DNA of 22,001 nucleotides from contig DASWHF010000159.1 in NCBI GenBank assembly GCA_036393295.1, forward strand, positions 1 to 22,001. Reading direction: 5' to 3'. Within the stretch, counting starts at the first letter, position 1; each line of letters begins with the position of its first letter. A model generated the notes under the pieces. That model was not told where the DNA came from and searched no databases. It worked only from the letters and a program-made list of their open reading frames with translations. Below, one piece after another: positions 13,896-21,468 of the stretch. This DNA is from DASWHF01 sp036393295 (lineage in GTDB: Bacteria; Pseudomonadota; Gammaproteobacteria; Acidiferrobacterales; UBA6901). A program made the position numbers and the translations under genes.

Positions 13896-13973
13896 GGATG
13901 TAGGCGGGGCTTCCAGCGCCGCCTTGCACGGCCCGTCGACCGACCGGCGGGGCAGGATGCCCCGCCTACATCC
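13896..13973. repeat. REPIN-like inverted repeat
   Basis: Perfect 15-bp arms, GGATGTAGGCGGGGC (13896-13910) and its complement (13959-13973), enclose two smaller GC hairpins, among them GGCGGGGC-AGGAT-GCCCCGCC. It sits between convergent genes, eight bases before the arsM stop, and could act as a bidirectional terminator. Related units, including a shared GCACGGCCCGT stretch, occur at 16325-16512. Confidence 0.8.
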
Positions 13974-13980
13974 CACACGC

Positions 13981-15099
13981 TCAGCAGCATCCCGGCGCAT
14001 CGCCACAGCACGCATGCGCCGCACCCTTGGTCTCGGCCGCCGGGCGGCGGGTGCCGGCCGGCGCGCACCACGGCACCGGCGCGCGCGCCACGGCCGGCGC
14101 GATGCCGATGAAGTCTGCGCGCAGCGGGCCTTCAGTGAGAAACTTAAAGGTACGTTCGCACACCGCCAGGCGCTCGCCACGCGGGAACACATGGCCCTCG
14201 TCGTCGCGCACCTCGGCATAGGGGCCGCGATAGATCACCGCCTGGCCGACGTCGAGACATTCCGTCCCCGCGCCCTTGGTCGCGGTCAGGGTCACGGAAC
14301 GGAATTCGATGCCCTCCACCACCTGCCAGGCCTGCGCGTCCCACTTGTCGTAACCGACCGCGAGGAAACCGGCGTCGACGAAGCGCTGCAGGAACTCCCG
14401 TTCCTCGAAGGCGCCAGAGACGCAACCGCTCCACAGGACCGGATCGGCCTTGAGATGCGCCGGCACCGGCTCGTCGCTGACGATATCGGAGATCGCGACT
14501 CGCCCGCCGGGCTTGAGCACGCGAAAGATCTCGCGGACGAGCTTCAGCTTGTCGGCCTCGTCGACCAGGTTGAGCACGCAGTTGGAGATCACCAGATCGA
14601 CGCTGGCGTCGGCGATCAGCGGCGCGCTCGCGCGTTGTTCGGCCCGCCACAATTCGAGCGCGGCGAGATCGGCGCTCGCGCTCACCGGATGCGCGGCGAG
14701 ATACCGGTCGAGCGCCTCCAGGTCGAGCGCCAGGTCCTGAATATGCCCCTTGACGAAGCGCACGCGCTCGCCGCCGAGCTTGGCGGCCATCTGGGGCTGG
14801 TACTTGCGCGCCAGGGCCAGCATGTCGTCGTTCATGTCGATCCCGATGACCCGGCCCGACTCGCCGACCCGCTGCGCGGCCATGTAACAGATCTTGCCGC
14901 CGCCCGAGCCGAGATCGAGCACCATGTCGCCGTCGCGCACATAGCGCGAAGGATCGCCGCAGCCGTAGTCCTTGTCGACAATCTCGCGCGGCAGCAGCGC
15001 GAGCAGCCCGGCGTCATAGTCCACCGGGCAGCACAGTTTCCGTTCAAGCTGCTTGGCGCCCGCCGAATAGCGTTCCAGCACACTTTGTCGCACGTTCAT
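13981..15099 (-). CDS. arsM: Arsenite methyltransferase-like protein ArsM
   Basis: A 372-aa SAM-dependent methyltransferase. Motif I VLDLGSGGGK lies near 60-69, and the acidic end of the second strand is GIDMND. The cysteines expected in ArsM are present: Cys23/24 (KLCCPVDY), Cys47 (YGCGDP), Cys174 (ISNCVLNL) and Cys226 (SGCVSGAF). The last two are the pair that holds As(III) in characterised enzymes. A C-terminal CCGDAPGCC tail adds possible metal-binding thiols. The frame also starts at GTG 15117, but ATG 15099 has GGAG eight bases upstream and lies 22 bp after the PiT stop. Its partners are PiT and arsS upstream on the same strand. Role: stepwise methylation of As(III) in the cytoplasm, giving dimethylarsenical for ArsS. 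A general methyltransferase is less likely given the cysteines. Confidence 0.8.
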   Translation of the reverse strand: MNVRQSVLERYSAGAKQLERKLCCPVDYDAGLLALLPREIVDKDYGCGDPSRYVRDGDMVLDLGSGGGKICYMAAQRVGESGRVIGIDMNDDMLALARKYQPQMAAKLGGERVRFVKGHIQDLALDLEALDRYLAAHPVSASADLAALELWRAEQRASAPLIADASVDLVISNCVLNLVDEADKLKLVREIFRVLKPGGRVAISDIVSDEPVPAHLKADPVLWSGCVSGAFEEREFLQRFVDAGFLAVGYDKWDAQAWQVVEGIEFRSVTLTATKGAGTECLDVGQAVIYRGPYAEVRDDEGHVFPRGERLAVCERTFKFLTEGPLRADFIGIAPAVARAPVPWCAPAGTRRPAAETKGAAHACCGDAPGCC

Positions 15100-15121
15100 C
15101 GCTCGCTCTCCATTCACTCGC

Positions 15122-16207
15122 TCACCGCCAGGCGTTACCGGCCAGGCACACGCCGGCCGCGATCATCGCCGCCACCGGCAGGGTGATGACCCAGCCGAAC
15201 AGGATCAGTTTCAGTGCATCGGCGCGCTCCGGGGGCGCGCGATCGCCGAAGCGTATACCCATGAGCGCCCCGGTGCTGACATGGGTGGTCGATACCGGCA
15301 GCCCCAGCGGCGCAGCCGCCAGCACCAGCGCCGAGGTCCCGACGTTGGCGATGAGGCCAGTGCGGGCATCCATGCGCGTGACGCGCTGCGCCAGAACCGG
15401 CAGCAGCCGGAATCCGCCCCACAGGCTGCCGAGCCCCATCGCCAGGGCCACCGCCACGATCGGCCATACCGGCGCGCTCCCCGGCGCGAGCGCGAACAGC
15501 GGCAGCAGGAGCGCGGCGATCTTCGGCACGTCGCTCAAACCGCGCGCGAAGCTGGTCGCGCCGCTGCTCAACCAGTGCAGGATATTCCACAGGCGCAGCA
15601 CGCGCGGCGAGATTGCGGGCGCGACGGCGCGCCGCCCCGGATCGGGATCGCAGACGTAAGGGTTCCGCTCCCAGTCCTCGCGCGCGCAGCAGCCCGGACT
15701 CCAGGCGGGGAAACGCCGCTCCATGCGGCGCACGACGATCAACAGCAACCAGCACAGCACGATGGCGACCAGGGGACTGATCAGCAGCGGCGCCAGGGCC
15801 ATGTGGGTCACCGCCGAGAGCGCGAGGCCTTCGGAACCGCTCGAGGCGAGCGCCGCGCCGACGATGCCGCCGAGCAGCGCGTGGGTGGTCGAGACCGGCA
15901 GCCGCAGGCGCGTCGCGACCAGCACCCAGGCCGCGGCACCGGCCACGGCGCCGGCGACGAAAACGCGCGTGGCATCGAAATTGTCATTGAGATAGCCGCC
16001 GGCGAAGGCCGTGAGCAGTGCCGCGCCCCACAGTACCGCCATCAGCCCGCCGAGCACGGTGCACAACGTGCCCCAGATGATCGCCGGCCGCGCGCCGGCG
16101 ACGCCGCTGCCGGCCAACGTGGCCACGCCCTTGGCGACGTCGTTGGCGCCGTTGACCCAGGCCAGCGACAGCACCAGCAGAACGACTAGCGCGAGTCCGG
16201 TTTCCAT
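15122..16207 (-). CDS. PiT-family phosphate (arsenate) transporter
   Basis: A 361-aa inner-membrane protein with about ten hydrophobic segments. The inverted-repeat signatures of inorganic phosphate transporters are clear: GANDVAKGVATLAGSG at 20-35, PVSTTH at 104-109 and again at 304-309. In the second half the usual GxND element is replaced by ATSFARGLSDVPK (217-229), as in a known subgroup. Such proteins import phosphate with protons or as metal-phosphate and do not exclude arsenate well. The central hydrophilic loop carries Cys173, Cys174 and Cys186. I chose ATG 16207 (GGGG nearby) over the frame's extension to 16339, which has no family match. It is placed between arsS and arsM on the same strand, which ties it to arsenic handling. 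Confidence 0.85.
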   Translation of the reverse strand: METGLALVVLLVLSLAWVNGANDVAKGVATLAGSGVAGARPAIIWGTLCTVLGGLMAVLWGAALLTAFAGGYLNDNFDATRVFVAGAVAGAAAWVLVATRLRLPVSTTHALLGGIVGAALASSGSEGLALSAVTHMALAPLLISPLVAIVLCWLLLIVVRRMERRFPAWSPGCCAREDWERNPYVCDPDPGRRAVAPAISPRVLRLWNILHWLSSGATSFARGLSDVPKIAALLLPLFALAPGSAPVWPIVAVALAMGLGSLWGGFRLLPVLAQRVTRMDARTGLIANVGTSALVLAAAPLGLPVSTTHVSTGALMGIRFGDRAPPERADALKLILFGWVITLPVAAMIAAGVCLAGNAWR

Positions 16208-16340
16208 TCGTCCCCAGATCTGGTTAGTTCTTATGGTCCACGTGAATTCGGTATTGGACGGCGAATCCACGGCGACCTTACGCCTTGCAGGGATTATGCA
16301 CCGTTGCGCCGTCGATCCGCCGTCAACCCGTCGACGCATC

Positions 16341-16401
16341 GGCGGGGCAAGATGCCCCGCCTACATCAAATTATTTTGTAGGCGGGGCATCTTGCTCCGC
16401 C
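16341..16401. repeat. REPIN-like doublet 1
   Basis: Two hairpin units face each other: 16341-16365 and 16377-16401 are inverted copies of 25 bp with one mismatch, separated by an 11-bp AT-rich centre. Each unit is itself a GGCGGGGC / GCCCCGCC-type hairpin. Confidence 0.85.
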
Positions 16402-16427
16402 GGTTGCGGCTTCGTTCTAGCGTTGCT

Positions 16428-16486
16428 GCGGGGCTGGAAGCCCCGCCTACACCATCTCATTTGTAGGCGGGGCTTCCAGCCCCGCC
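16428..16486. repeat. REPIN-like doublet 2
   Basis: 16428-16451 and 16462-16485 are perfect 24-bp inverted copies with a 10-bp centre. The unit core is GGCGGGGCTTCCAGC, as at 13903-13917. The following GCACGGCCCGT is also shared with the 13896-13973 copy. Confidence 0.85.
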
Positions 16487-16519
16487 CGGCACGGCCCGTT
16501 CGGCGACCGGCGCCGACCG

Positions 16520-17482
16520 TCATGCCAGCGCGCCGCCGCAACTGCTGCCCTGCCCCGCCGTGCAGCCGTAGCAGTGGTCGCGCGTCACGATCGGTCGGCC
16601 TTCGAGGTCGACGCCGACGAGCTCGGAGACATGCACCCGCGGCTTGCCCGCCAGCGGCAACGGCAACTCGAGCATCTGGTTGAAATCACAATCGTAGACA
16701 TAACCCTGCCAGTCGATGCTGATCAGGCTGCGACACATGACCTGGTCGAGGTTGGCGTCCTGATGCGTGTCGCGCAGCAGGTTCATATAGTCGTGGAACC
16801 CGCCCTTCGAGATCAAGGTGCTGCCGAAGCGCTGGATCGGCATGTTGGCCAGCGTGTACAACCGGTTGAACACGATGCCGTACTGCCCGCCGAGGTGGCG
16901 CTTGTAGTCCTGTTCGAGCTTTTCCTGCGGCGGCGGCAGCACCGGCCCCTGCGGGTTGTACACCAGATTGAGCGCGAGCCCGCTGCCGTCGGCGCCGTAG
17001 CCCAGCGCGTTGAGCCGCTGGAGCGCGCGGATGCTGGCGGCGAACACGCCCTTGCCGCGCTGGCGGTTGACGTTCTCCTCGAGATAACACGGCAGCGAAG
17101 CGGTGACCTCGACGCGGTGCGCGGCCAGGAACTCGGCCAGATCCTCCTGGCCCGGCTCCTCGAGGACGGTGAGGTTGCAGCGGTCGATCACCGTCACGCC
17201 GAGCGCGCACGCGGCGCTCACCAGGTCGCGGAAATGCGGATTGAGCTCGGGCGCGCCGCCGGTGAGATCGAGCGCCTGCGCGCCCGAGGCGCGCAGATAC
17301 ACCAGCACCTGATCGATGATGTCGCGCGTCATGACTTCCTTGCGCTTGGGGCTGGCGTTGACGTGGCAGTGCAGGCACTGCTGGTTGCAGCGATAACCGA
17401 GGTTGACCTGCACGGTTTCGAGGCGGCCGCGCGTGAGCGCGGGAAACGCGCGTGAATTCAGCAAAGGCAGGGTCGCGTACAT
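16520..17482 (-). CDS. arsS: Arsenosugar biosynthesis radical SAM protein ArsS
   Basis: A 320-aa radical SAM enzyme. The cluster motif CNQQCLHC gives Cys32, Cys36 and Cys39, preceded by VQVNLGYR. The family pattern HCHVNASPKRKEVM follows, then DLTGGAPELN, DRCNLTVL and NLVYNPQGPVLPP, and the C-terminal Cys-rich HCYGCTAGQGSSCGG. This matches the radical SAM/Cys-rich family that includes ArsS, which attaches a 5'-deoxyadenosyl group to dimethylarsenic to start arsenosugar synthesis. ATG 17482 has no Shine-Dalgarno, but a good sigma-70 promoter ends only a few bases before it, so the mRNA may be leaderless. Downstream on the same strand are the PiT and arsM genes, giving a coherent three-step route. 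Confidence 0.9.
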   Translation of the reverse strand: MYATLPLLNSRAFPALTRGRLETVQVNLGYRCNQQCLHCHVNASPKRKEVMTRDIIDQVLVYLRASGAQALDLTGGAPELNPHFRDLVSAACALGVTVIDRCNLTVLEEPGQEDLAEFLAAHRVEVTASLPCYLEENVNRQRGKGVFAASIRALQRLNALGYGADGSGLALNLVYNPQGPVLPPPQEKLEQDYKRHLGGQYGIVFNRLYTLANMPIQRFGSTLISKGGFHDYMNLLRDTHQDANLDQVMCRSLISIDWQGYVYDCDFNQMLELPLPLAGKPRVHVSELVGVDLEGRPIVTRDHCYGCTAGQGSSCGGALA

Positions 17483-17490
17483 GGCGTCAA

Positions 17491-17519
17491 GTCATATCAT
17501 TCCGTCGGTGCGCTGACAA
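17491..17519 (-). promoter_or_regulatory. Sigma-70-type promoter of arsS
   Basis: The minus strand has TTGTCA (17514-17519), a 17-bp spacer and TATGAC (17491-17496). The expected start of transcription is about 17484, only two bases upstream of the ATG at 17482. Confidence 0.55.
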
Positions 17520-17578
17520 GCCCGGCGCGATGGCGCCGCTGGGCGGCAATGCAATCTTGGTCGCGCAAGTGCGCGAAT

Positions 17579-17716
17579 CCTGACAAATCCCTTTCTCTTA
17601 GAGTGCCTAACAAAATGACCTCGCATTCAACGCCGAACCGTAGGGTGCGCCCTGCGCACCGAAATATTAAGCGGTGCGTGGGACGCACCCTACACCTGAC
17701 AAATCCCTATCTCTCA
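17579..17716. repeat. 22-bp direct repeats flanking an inverted-repeat element
   Basis: CCTGACAAATCCCT followed by TTCTCTTA (17579-17600) recurs at 17695-17716 with two mismatches. The second copy overlaps the stop codon of the kinase-like gene. The copies are 116 bp apart and bracket the inverted repeat at 17640-17693. Confidence 0.75.
17640..17693. repeat. GTAGGGTGCG-type inverted repeat
   Basis: Arms of 21 bp (17640-17660 and 17673-17693) match at 18 positions when one is complemented, with a 12-bp AT-rich centre. Each arm is also a small hairpin (GGTGCG...CGCACC). Short repeats beginning TAGGGTGCG are widespread in proteobacterial genomes. Confidence 0.8.
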
Positions 17717-18409
17717 CAGCTTGCGCGGGAATAGCCGCCGCTTCAGCCGGCGATACGGGCGCTTGAAGGCGCGCGCCAGGCGCTCAATCCAGGTGCGCCG
17801 GTAATAATGACGGTCGGCGGCGGAAATTTCTTCCATGCGATTGTTGTACTTGAGCTTGATCCAGGCATTGAAGTCGAAGCGCTCCGCGATGCCGTAGGCG
17901 AAGCGGTTGATCGGGGCGAAGCCCGGCCGGCGCGTGATCGCCGTGCCGAAATCGATCAGGCAGGGCCGGCCGTCGGCGGTGACCAGCAGATTGTCCTTGC
18001 GCTTGAGATCGCCGTGGGCGATGCCGCGCGCGTGCAGCTCGTTGAGGTATTCGAACAGCAGCGCGAAGTAGCGCGCGCGGTCGGGGATCGCCGCGCGCCG
18101 CAGCGGCTCGCCGGCGACGTGCTCGAGCAGCAGGAAGCGGCCGTCGAGCAGGCCGTAGCAGCGCGGCGCGCCGGCAAAGCCGGCGAGGCGCCGGTACACC
18201 GCGTGCTCCTTGCGCAGCATGTGGGCGCGCAGCCAGCGCAGCGGGCCGCGGCCCGAGGCGACCTTGATCACCAGCGGGTGGCGCGGATGCGGGTAGCGAT
18301 AGACATGGCCCTGGTAGCCCTGGGCGAGGATGTTGCGGCCGTGCGCGACGCTGTCCTCGATCCAGGCGATAAGCCGCTCGCGGCCGATATCGTCCAGGGC
18401 CGGATCCAT
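17714..18409 (-). CDS. Small RIO/Kdo-kinase-like protein kinase fold
   Basis: A 231-aa protein with the core of a kinase: a glycine loop QGYQGHVYRY (30-39), the ATP lysine in VIKV (Lys49), a Glu in RKEHAVYRR (Glu68), the catalytic loop HGDLKRKDN (132-140) and DFG (153-155). The short size and HGDLKxxN loop place it with RIO1/InaA/WaaP-like kinases that act on lipopolysaccharide sugars or proteins; the substrate is not known. The C-terminus is very basic (RRLKRRLFPRKL), which suggests contact with membrane phospholipid. ATG 18409 lies six bases after the stop of the methyltransferase gene, so the two form an operon. Confidence 0.75.
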   Translation of the reverse strand: MDPALDDIGRERLIAWIEDSVAHGRNILAQGYQGHVYRYPHPRHPLVIKVASGRGPLRWLRAHMLRKEHAVYRRLAGFAGAPRCYGLLDGRFLLLEHVAGEPLRRAAIPDRARYFALLFEYLNELHARGIAHGDLKRKDNLLVTADGRPCLIDFGTAITRRPGFAPINRFAYGIAERFDFNAWIKLKYNNRMEEISAADRHYYRRTWIERLARAFKRPYRRLKRRLFPRKL

Positions 18410-18415
18410 GCTGCG

Positions 18416-19027
18416 TCAGGCCATGGGCAGGCGGGTGTACAGCCAGTACAGCAGGCCGAAGATGATCGCCAGGATGACCGGCTCGCCGTTCACCTTGAGG
18501 CTCTGCATGAACGACCATTCGCCCCTGTCGCCCTTGCGGTACGGCGTGAGGCGCGGAATCAGCGCGCGGGTGCGCGAGCGCCACTCCTCCCACTGCGTGC
18601 CGAACAGCTTGTGCAGCACCTGGTCCTCGTGACGGATGGTGGTCGGGTAATAGATCAGGCCCAACACGATCCACACCGGCAGGCTCCACCACAATCCCGA
18701 CGCCAGGCAGAAGCCGAGCGCGATGGTGTGGTTGCCGACGTACAGCGGGTGGCGCACGTAGGCGTAGGGCCCGTTGGTCGCCAGCGCCTTGTCCTTCTTG
18801 ACGTGGCCCGAGGCCCACAGCCGCACCGCGCTTCCGATCACCACCAGCACGGTCGCCACCCAGAAGGCCTCGGGCGGAAAGCGCCACGGCTGGCCGACGA
18901 TGGCGAGAAACACCAGGTAGGCGATGGTGACGAACTGGCGATGCCGGTAACGGCGATGCACGACGTCCGACAGCAGCTTCTTGAGCCCGAAGGTGGATGT
19001 GGTGGGGGCCTTGAGTCGCCGGACCAT
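18416..19027 (-). CDS. ICMT/PEMT-like membrane methyltransferase
   Basis: A 203-aa integral membrane protein with about five hydrophobic segments. Family patterns of isoprenylcysteine carboxyl methyltransferases and phospholipid methyltransferases are visible: TNGPYAYVRHPLYVGN in the middle and HEDQVLHKLFGTQWEEWR further on, with YYPTTI before it. Bacterial members methylate lipids or unknown small molecules using SAM; the substrate is not known. ATG 19027 (GAGG nine bases upstream) is preferred to the frame's extension to 19102. It is followed within six bases by the kinase-like gene. An upstream promoter with a 17-bp spacer is visible. Confidence 0.78.
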   Translation of the reverse strand: MVRRLKAPTTSTFGLKKLLSDVVHRRYRHRQFVTIAYLVFLAIVGQPWRFPPEAFWVATVLVVIGSAVRLWASGHVKKDKALATNGPYAYVRHPLYVGNHTIALGFCLASGLWWSLPVWIVLGLIYYPTTIRHEDQVLHKLFGTQWEEWRSRTRALIPRLTPYRKGDRGEWSFMQSLKVNGEPVILAIIFGLLYWLYTRLPMA

Positions 19028-19089
19028 GCGGGGTTGCCTCGTTGACTGATCGGAGTGGCGCTCGCCGTCCGCGGCGACGCGCGCCGCGC

Positions 19090-19118
19090 ATGATAAAGGC
19101 AATCGCCGGGGGAAACAA
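19090..19118 (-). promoter_or_regulatory. Promoter of the methyltransferase-kinase operon
   Basis: The minus strand has TTGTTT (19113-19118), a 17-bp spacer and TATCAT (19090-19095). The -10 matches five of six consensus bases; the -35 is moderate. It would give a leader of about 55 bases to the ATG at 19027. Confidence 0.5.
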
Positions 19119-19135
19119 CCGAAATGCCGGTGGAT

Positions 19136-21385
19136 TCAGGCGTGCGGAGCACCCGCCGGCCCGTGCCGCACGAGCCAGTCGGTCAGGGCCGCCGGCGGCA
19201 TGGGCCGCGCGACGTGGAAACCCTGGACCTCGTCGGCGCCGAGCCGCGTGAGCAGCGCCAGGGCCGGCGCGCCCTCCACGCCCTCGGCCACCACCCGGCA
19301 GCCGAGATTGTGCGCGAGATCGATGGTGGAGCGCACGATCACGAGCTTGCTCGGCTCGCGCGCCATCCGGGTCACGAACGACTTGTCGATCTTGAGATTG
19401 CGCACTGGCAGCTCGCTGAGGTAGGCAAGCGACGAGTAACCGGTGCCGTAGTCGTCGATCGCGATCACCACGCCGGCTTCGCGCAGCGCGCGCAGCCGTT
19501 GCGCGCCGAAATCGATGTCGGTCATGATCACGTTCTCGGTGATCTCGAGTTCCAGCATGCCCTCCGGCACCGATCGCGCGACCAGCAGCGCGCGCAGTTT
19601 CTGCACCAGGTCGGGCTGATGGAAGCTGCGTCCCGAGAGGTTCACGGCCACGCTCATCCGATGCCCGGCATCGCACCAGGCGCGGCACTGGTCGAGGGCC
19701 GCGGCCAGGGCCCAGTCGGTGACCGGGTTGATCATGCCGCTGCGCTCCAGCAGGCCGATGAAGCGCTCCGGCAGGATCAGCCCCTGCTGCGGATGCTGCC
19801 AGCGGAGCAAGGCCTCGACACCGGTCACGCGGCCGGTCTTGAGATCGACCTTCGGTTGACAATGCAGCACGAACTCGTCGCGCTCCAGCGCGCGGCGCAG
19901 CTCGCCGGCGAGCTGCAGGCGCTGCGGCGTGTGCGGATCGGCGTTACTGTCGTAGAACAGGAAGCCGACGTCGCGGTGCTTGGCCGCGTACATCGCCACG
20001 TCGGCACGGCGCATCAGGGCGTCGATGTCCTGGCCGTGCCGCGGATAGACCGTGATGCCGATGCCGGCGCCGAGGTAAAGCTCGTCCTCGCCGTGATGGA
20101 AGGGGCGGTCGAAGCAGGCGAGAATCTTGCGCGCGACCTTGCGCGCCGCCGCCTCGGGGTGGTGGACGCCCGGCAGCAGGACGGCGAACTCGTCGCCCCC
20201 CAGGCGCGCCAGCGTGTCGACGCCGCGCAGCGCGCCGCGCAGCCGCTCGGCGACCGAGCGCAGGATCGCGTCGCCCACCGGATGGCCGAGGGTGTCGTTG
20301 ATCTCCTTGAAGTGATCGAGGTCCATGAGCATCAGCACCACGTGCCGGCTCGGGTCGCGGCGCGCCGCCTGCAACGCCTGATCGACGCGGTCGCGGAACA
20401 GCGCGCGGTTGTGCAGGCCGGTCAGGTTGTCGGTGGTGGCGAGGTGGTGCAGGCGCTCGACGGTCAGCTTGGCCTCGGTCGCGTCCTCCATCAGGCCGTC
20501 GACACGCACCACGCGGCCCTGCACGTCGCGGAACGGGTGGAACACGCGCCGGAACCAACGGTCCTCGCCGTCCGGCGTACGCACCCGGCTCTCGACCTCG
20601 ACGCGCTCGCCGGCGAGCGCGCGCCGCCAGGCGTGCACCACGGTCTCGCGATCGTCGGGGACGGTCCAGCCGAGGCAGGGAATGGGCATTTCGATGTCGA
20701 CGTCGCAGATCTGGCGGGTCGCCGGGCTCACGTACAACGGCTTGTTGTGCACCACGTCCACCGACCACAGCGTCTGCGGCAGATTCGCCAGCAGGCTCGT
20801 CACCTGGTCCTGCAGCTCGGCGACCGCGCGGCGCTCGTCGTTGAGCGCATGCAGCGCGGCGTTCCAATAACCCTCCAGCATCAGCCCCATGTCGCGGAAC
20901 AAGAGCTTGCCGACCAGCCGGCGGAGCTTTTCACGGTCGCGCGACGCCACGGCCTCACCGGCGATCACTTGCTCGAGATGTTCCAGATAGAGCCGGTAGG
21001 CGCCCATCATCCAGACCGGCTCGATGCCGTGCCGGTAATGGATCGCGCCGATCTCCGCCAGGCGCTGCGCGCTGGTCTCGCCGACGTCGCCGTCGAGCAG
21101 CGCCCGGAAGTGCTGATACTGGCGCTCGACCAGGTCGGCGATCCGGCCGCCCCCCGCCTGATAGCGGTCCAGCACCTCGGCGATGGCCGGATGGTCCTGC
21201 AGGTAGTCGTAGAAGGATTCGACGAAGGCACTGGCGCCGGTCAGCAGGTGGTCGCGGTGACGGGCCAGCAGCGCCAGCTCCGTGGCTGCCAGCCCCAGGA
21301 ATTGATTGAACGCCTGATTGATCGAGCGCTCGTCGTAGCGCCGCTCGCGGCCCCGCCGGCTGCCTTCAGTCTTGATTTCGGTCAC
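19136..21385 (-). CDS. Globin-coupled PAS-GGDEF-EAL c-di-GMP enzyme
   Basis: A 749-aa cytoplasmic sensor protein. Residues 20-190 form a globin-coupled sensor domain, with His92 in YQHFRALL a likely haem ligand and SFYDYLQ as the distal side. A PAS region covers about 200-310. The GGDEF domain has an intact GGDEF at 396-400 with an RxxD inhibition site at 387-390. The EAL domain keeps EALLRW at 524-529, ENVIM, DDYGTGYSSL (644-653), KIDKSF and AEGVE. Both catalytic sites look complete, so it may both make and break c-di-GMP in response to oxygen or another haem ligand. Start: GTG 21385, with a weak AGG upstream. It is a single gene divergent from nothing obvious; 21386-21560 separates it from clpB. 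Confidence 0.88.
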   Translation of the reverse strand: MTEIKTEGSRRGRERRYDERSINQAFNQFLGLAATELALLARHRDHLLTGASAFVESFYDYLQDHPAIAEVLDRYQAGGGRIADLVERQYQHFRALLDGDVGETSAQRLAEIGAIHYRHGIEPVWMMGAYRLYLEHLEQVIAGEAVASRDREKLRRLVGKLLFRDMGLMLEGYWNAALHALNDERRAVAELQDQVTSLLANLPQTLWSVDVVHNKPLYVSPATRQICDVDIEMPIPCLGWTVPDDRETVVHAWRRALAGERVEVESRVRTPDGEDRWFRRVFHPFRDVQGRVVRVDGLMEDATEAKLTVERLHHLATTDNLTGLHNRALFRDRVDQALQAARRDPSRHVVLMLMDLDHFKEINDTLGHPVGDAILRSVAERLRGALRGVDTLARLGGDEFAVLLPGVHHPEAAARKVARKILACFDRPFHHGEDELYLGAGIGITVYPRHGQDIDALMRRADVAMYAAKHRDVGFLFYDSNADPHTPQRLQLAGELRRALERDEFVLHCQPKVDLKTGRVTGVEALLRWQHPQQGLILPERFIGLLERSGMINPVTDWALAAALDQCRAWCDAGHRMSVAVNLSGRSFHQPDLVQKLRALLVARSVPEGMLELEITENVIMTDIDFGAQRLRALREAGVVIAIDDYGTGYSSLAYLSELPVRNLKIDKSFVTRMAREPSKLVIVRSTIDLAHNLGCRVVAEGVEGAPALALLTRLGADEVQGFHVARPMPPAALTDWLVRHGPAGAPHA

Positions 21386-21468
21386 ACGAGCCTGTCTTGC
21401 CTACTCGCCGCGTTTGGCACTGCCCAACCGGTACCCGCCTGGCGGCGCCAGTCTATTCACTTATGTAA

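Larger units (their letters stand above)
16208..16519. other. Intergenic region with REPIN-like repeats between arsS and PiT genes
   Basis: This 312-bp gap holds four GC hairpins arranged as two doublets (16341-16401 and 16428-16486). The remaining 16208-16340 should carry a leader or promoter for the PiT gene, but I see no convincing -35/-10. The repeats may weaken read-through from arsS. Confidence 0.5.

Noticed and set aside
13896..16486. CRISPR array from the repeated GC-rich units
   Set aside because: The units are inverted pairs with irregular spacing and no unique spacers of constant length. No cas genes are present.
17784..19862. Minus-strand ORF of 692 codons overlapping three genes
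   Set aside because: It is out of frame with the kinase, methyltransferase and c-di-GMP genes, which carry clear motifs. Its composition is low-complexity Arg/Ala/Pro.
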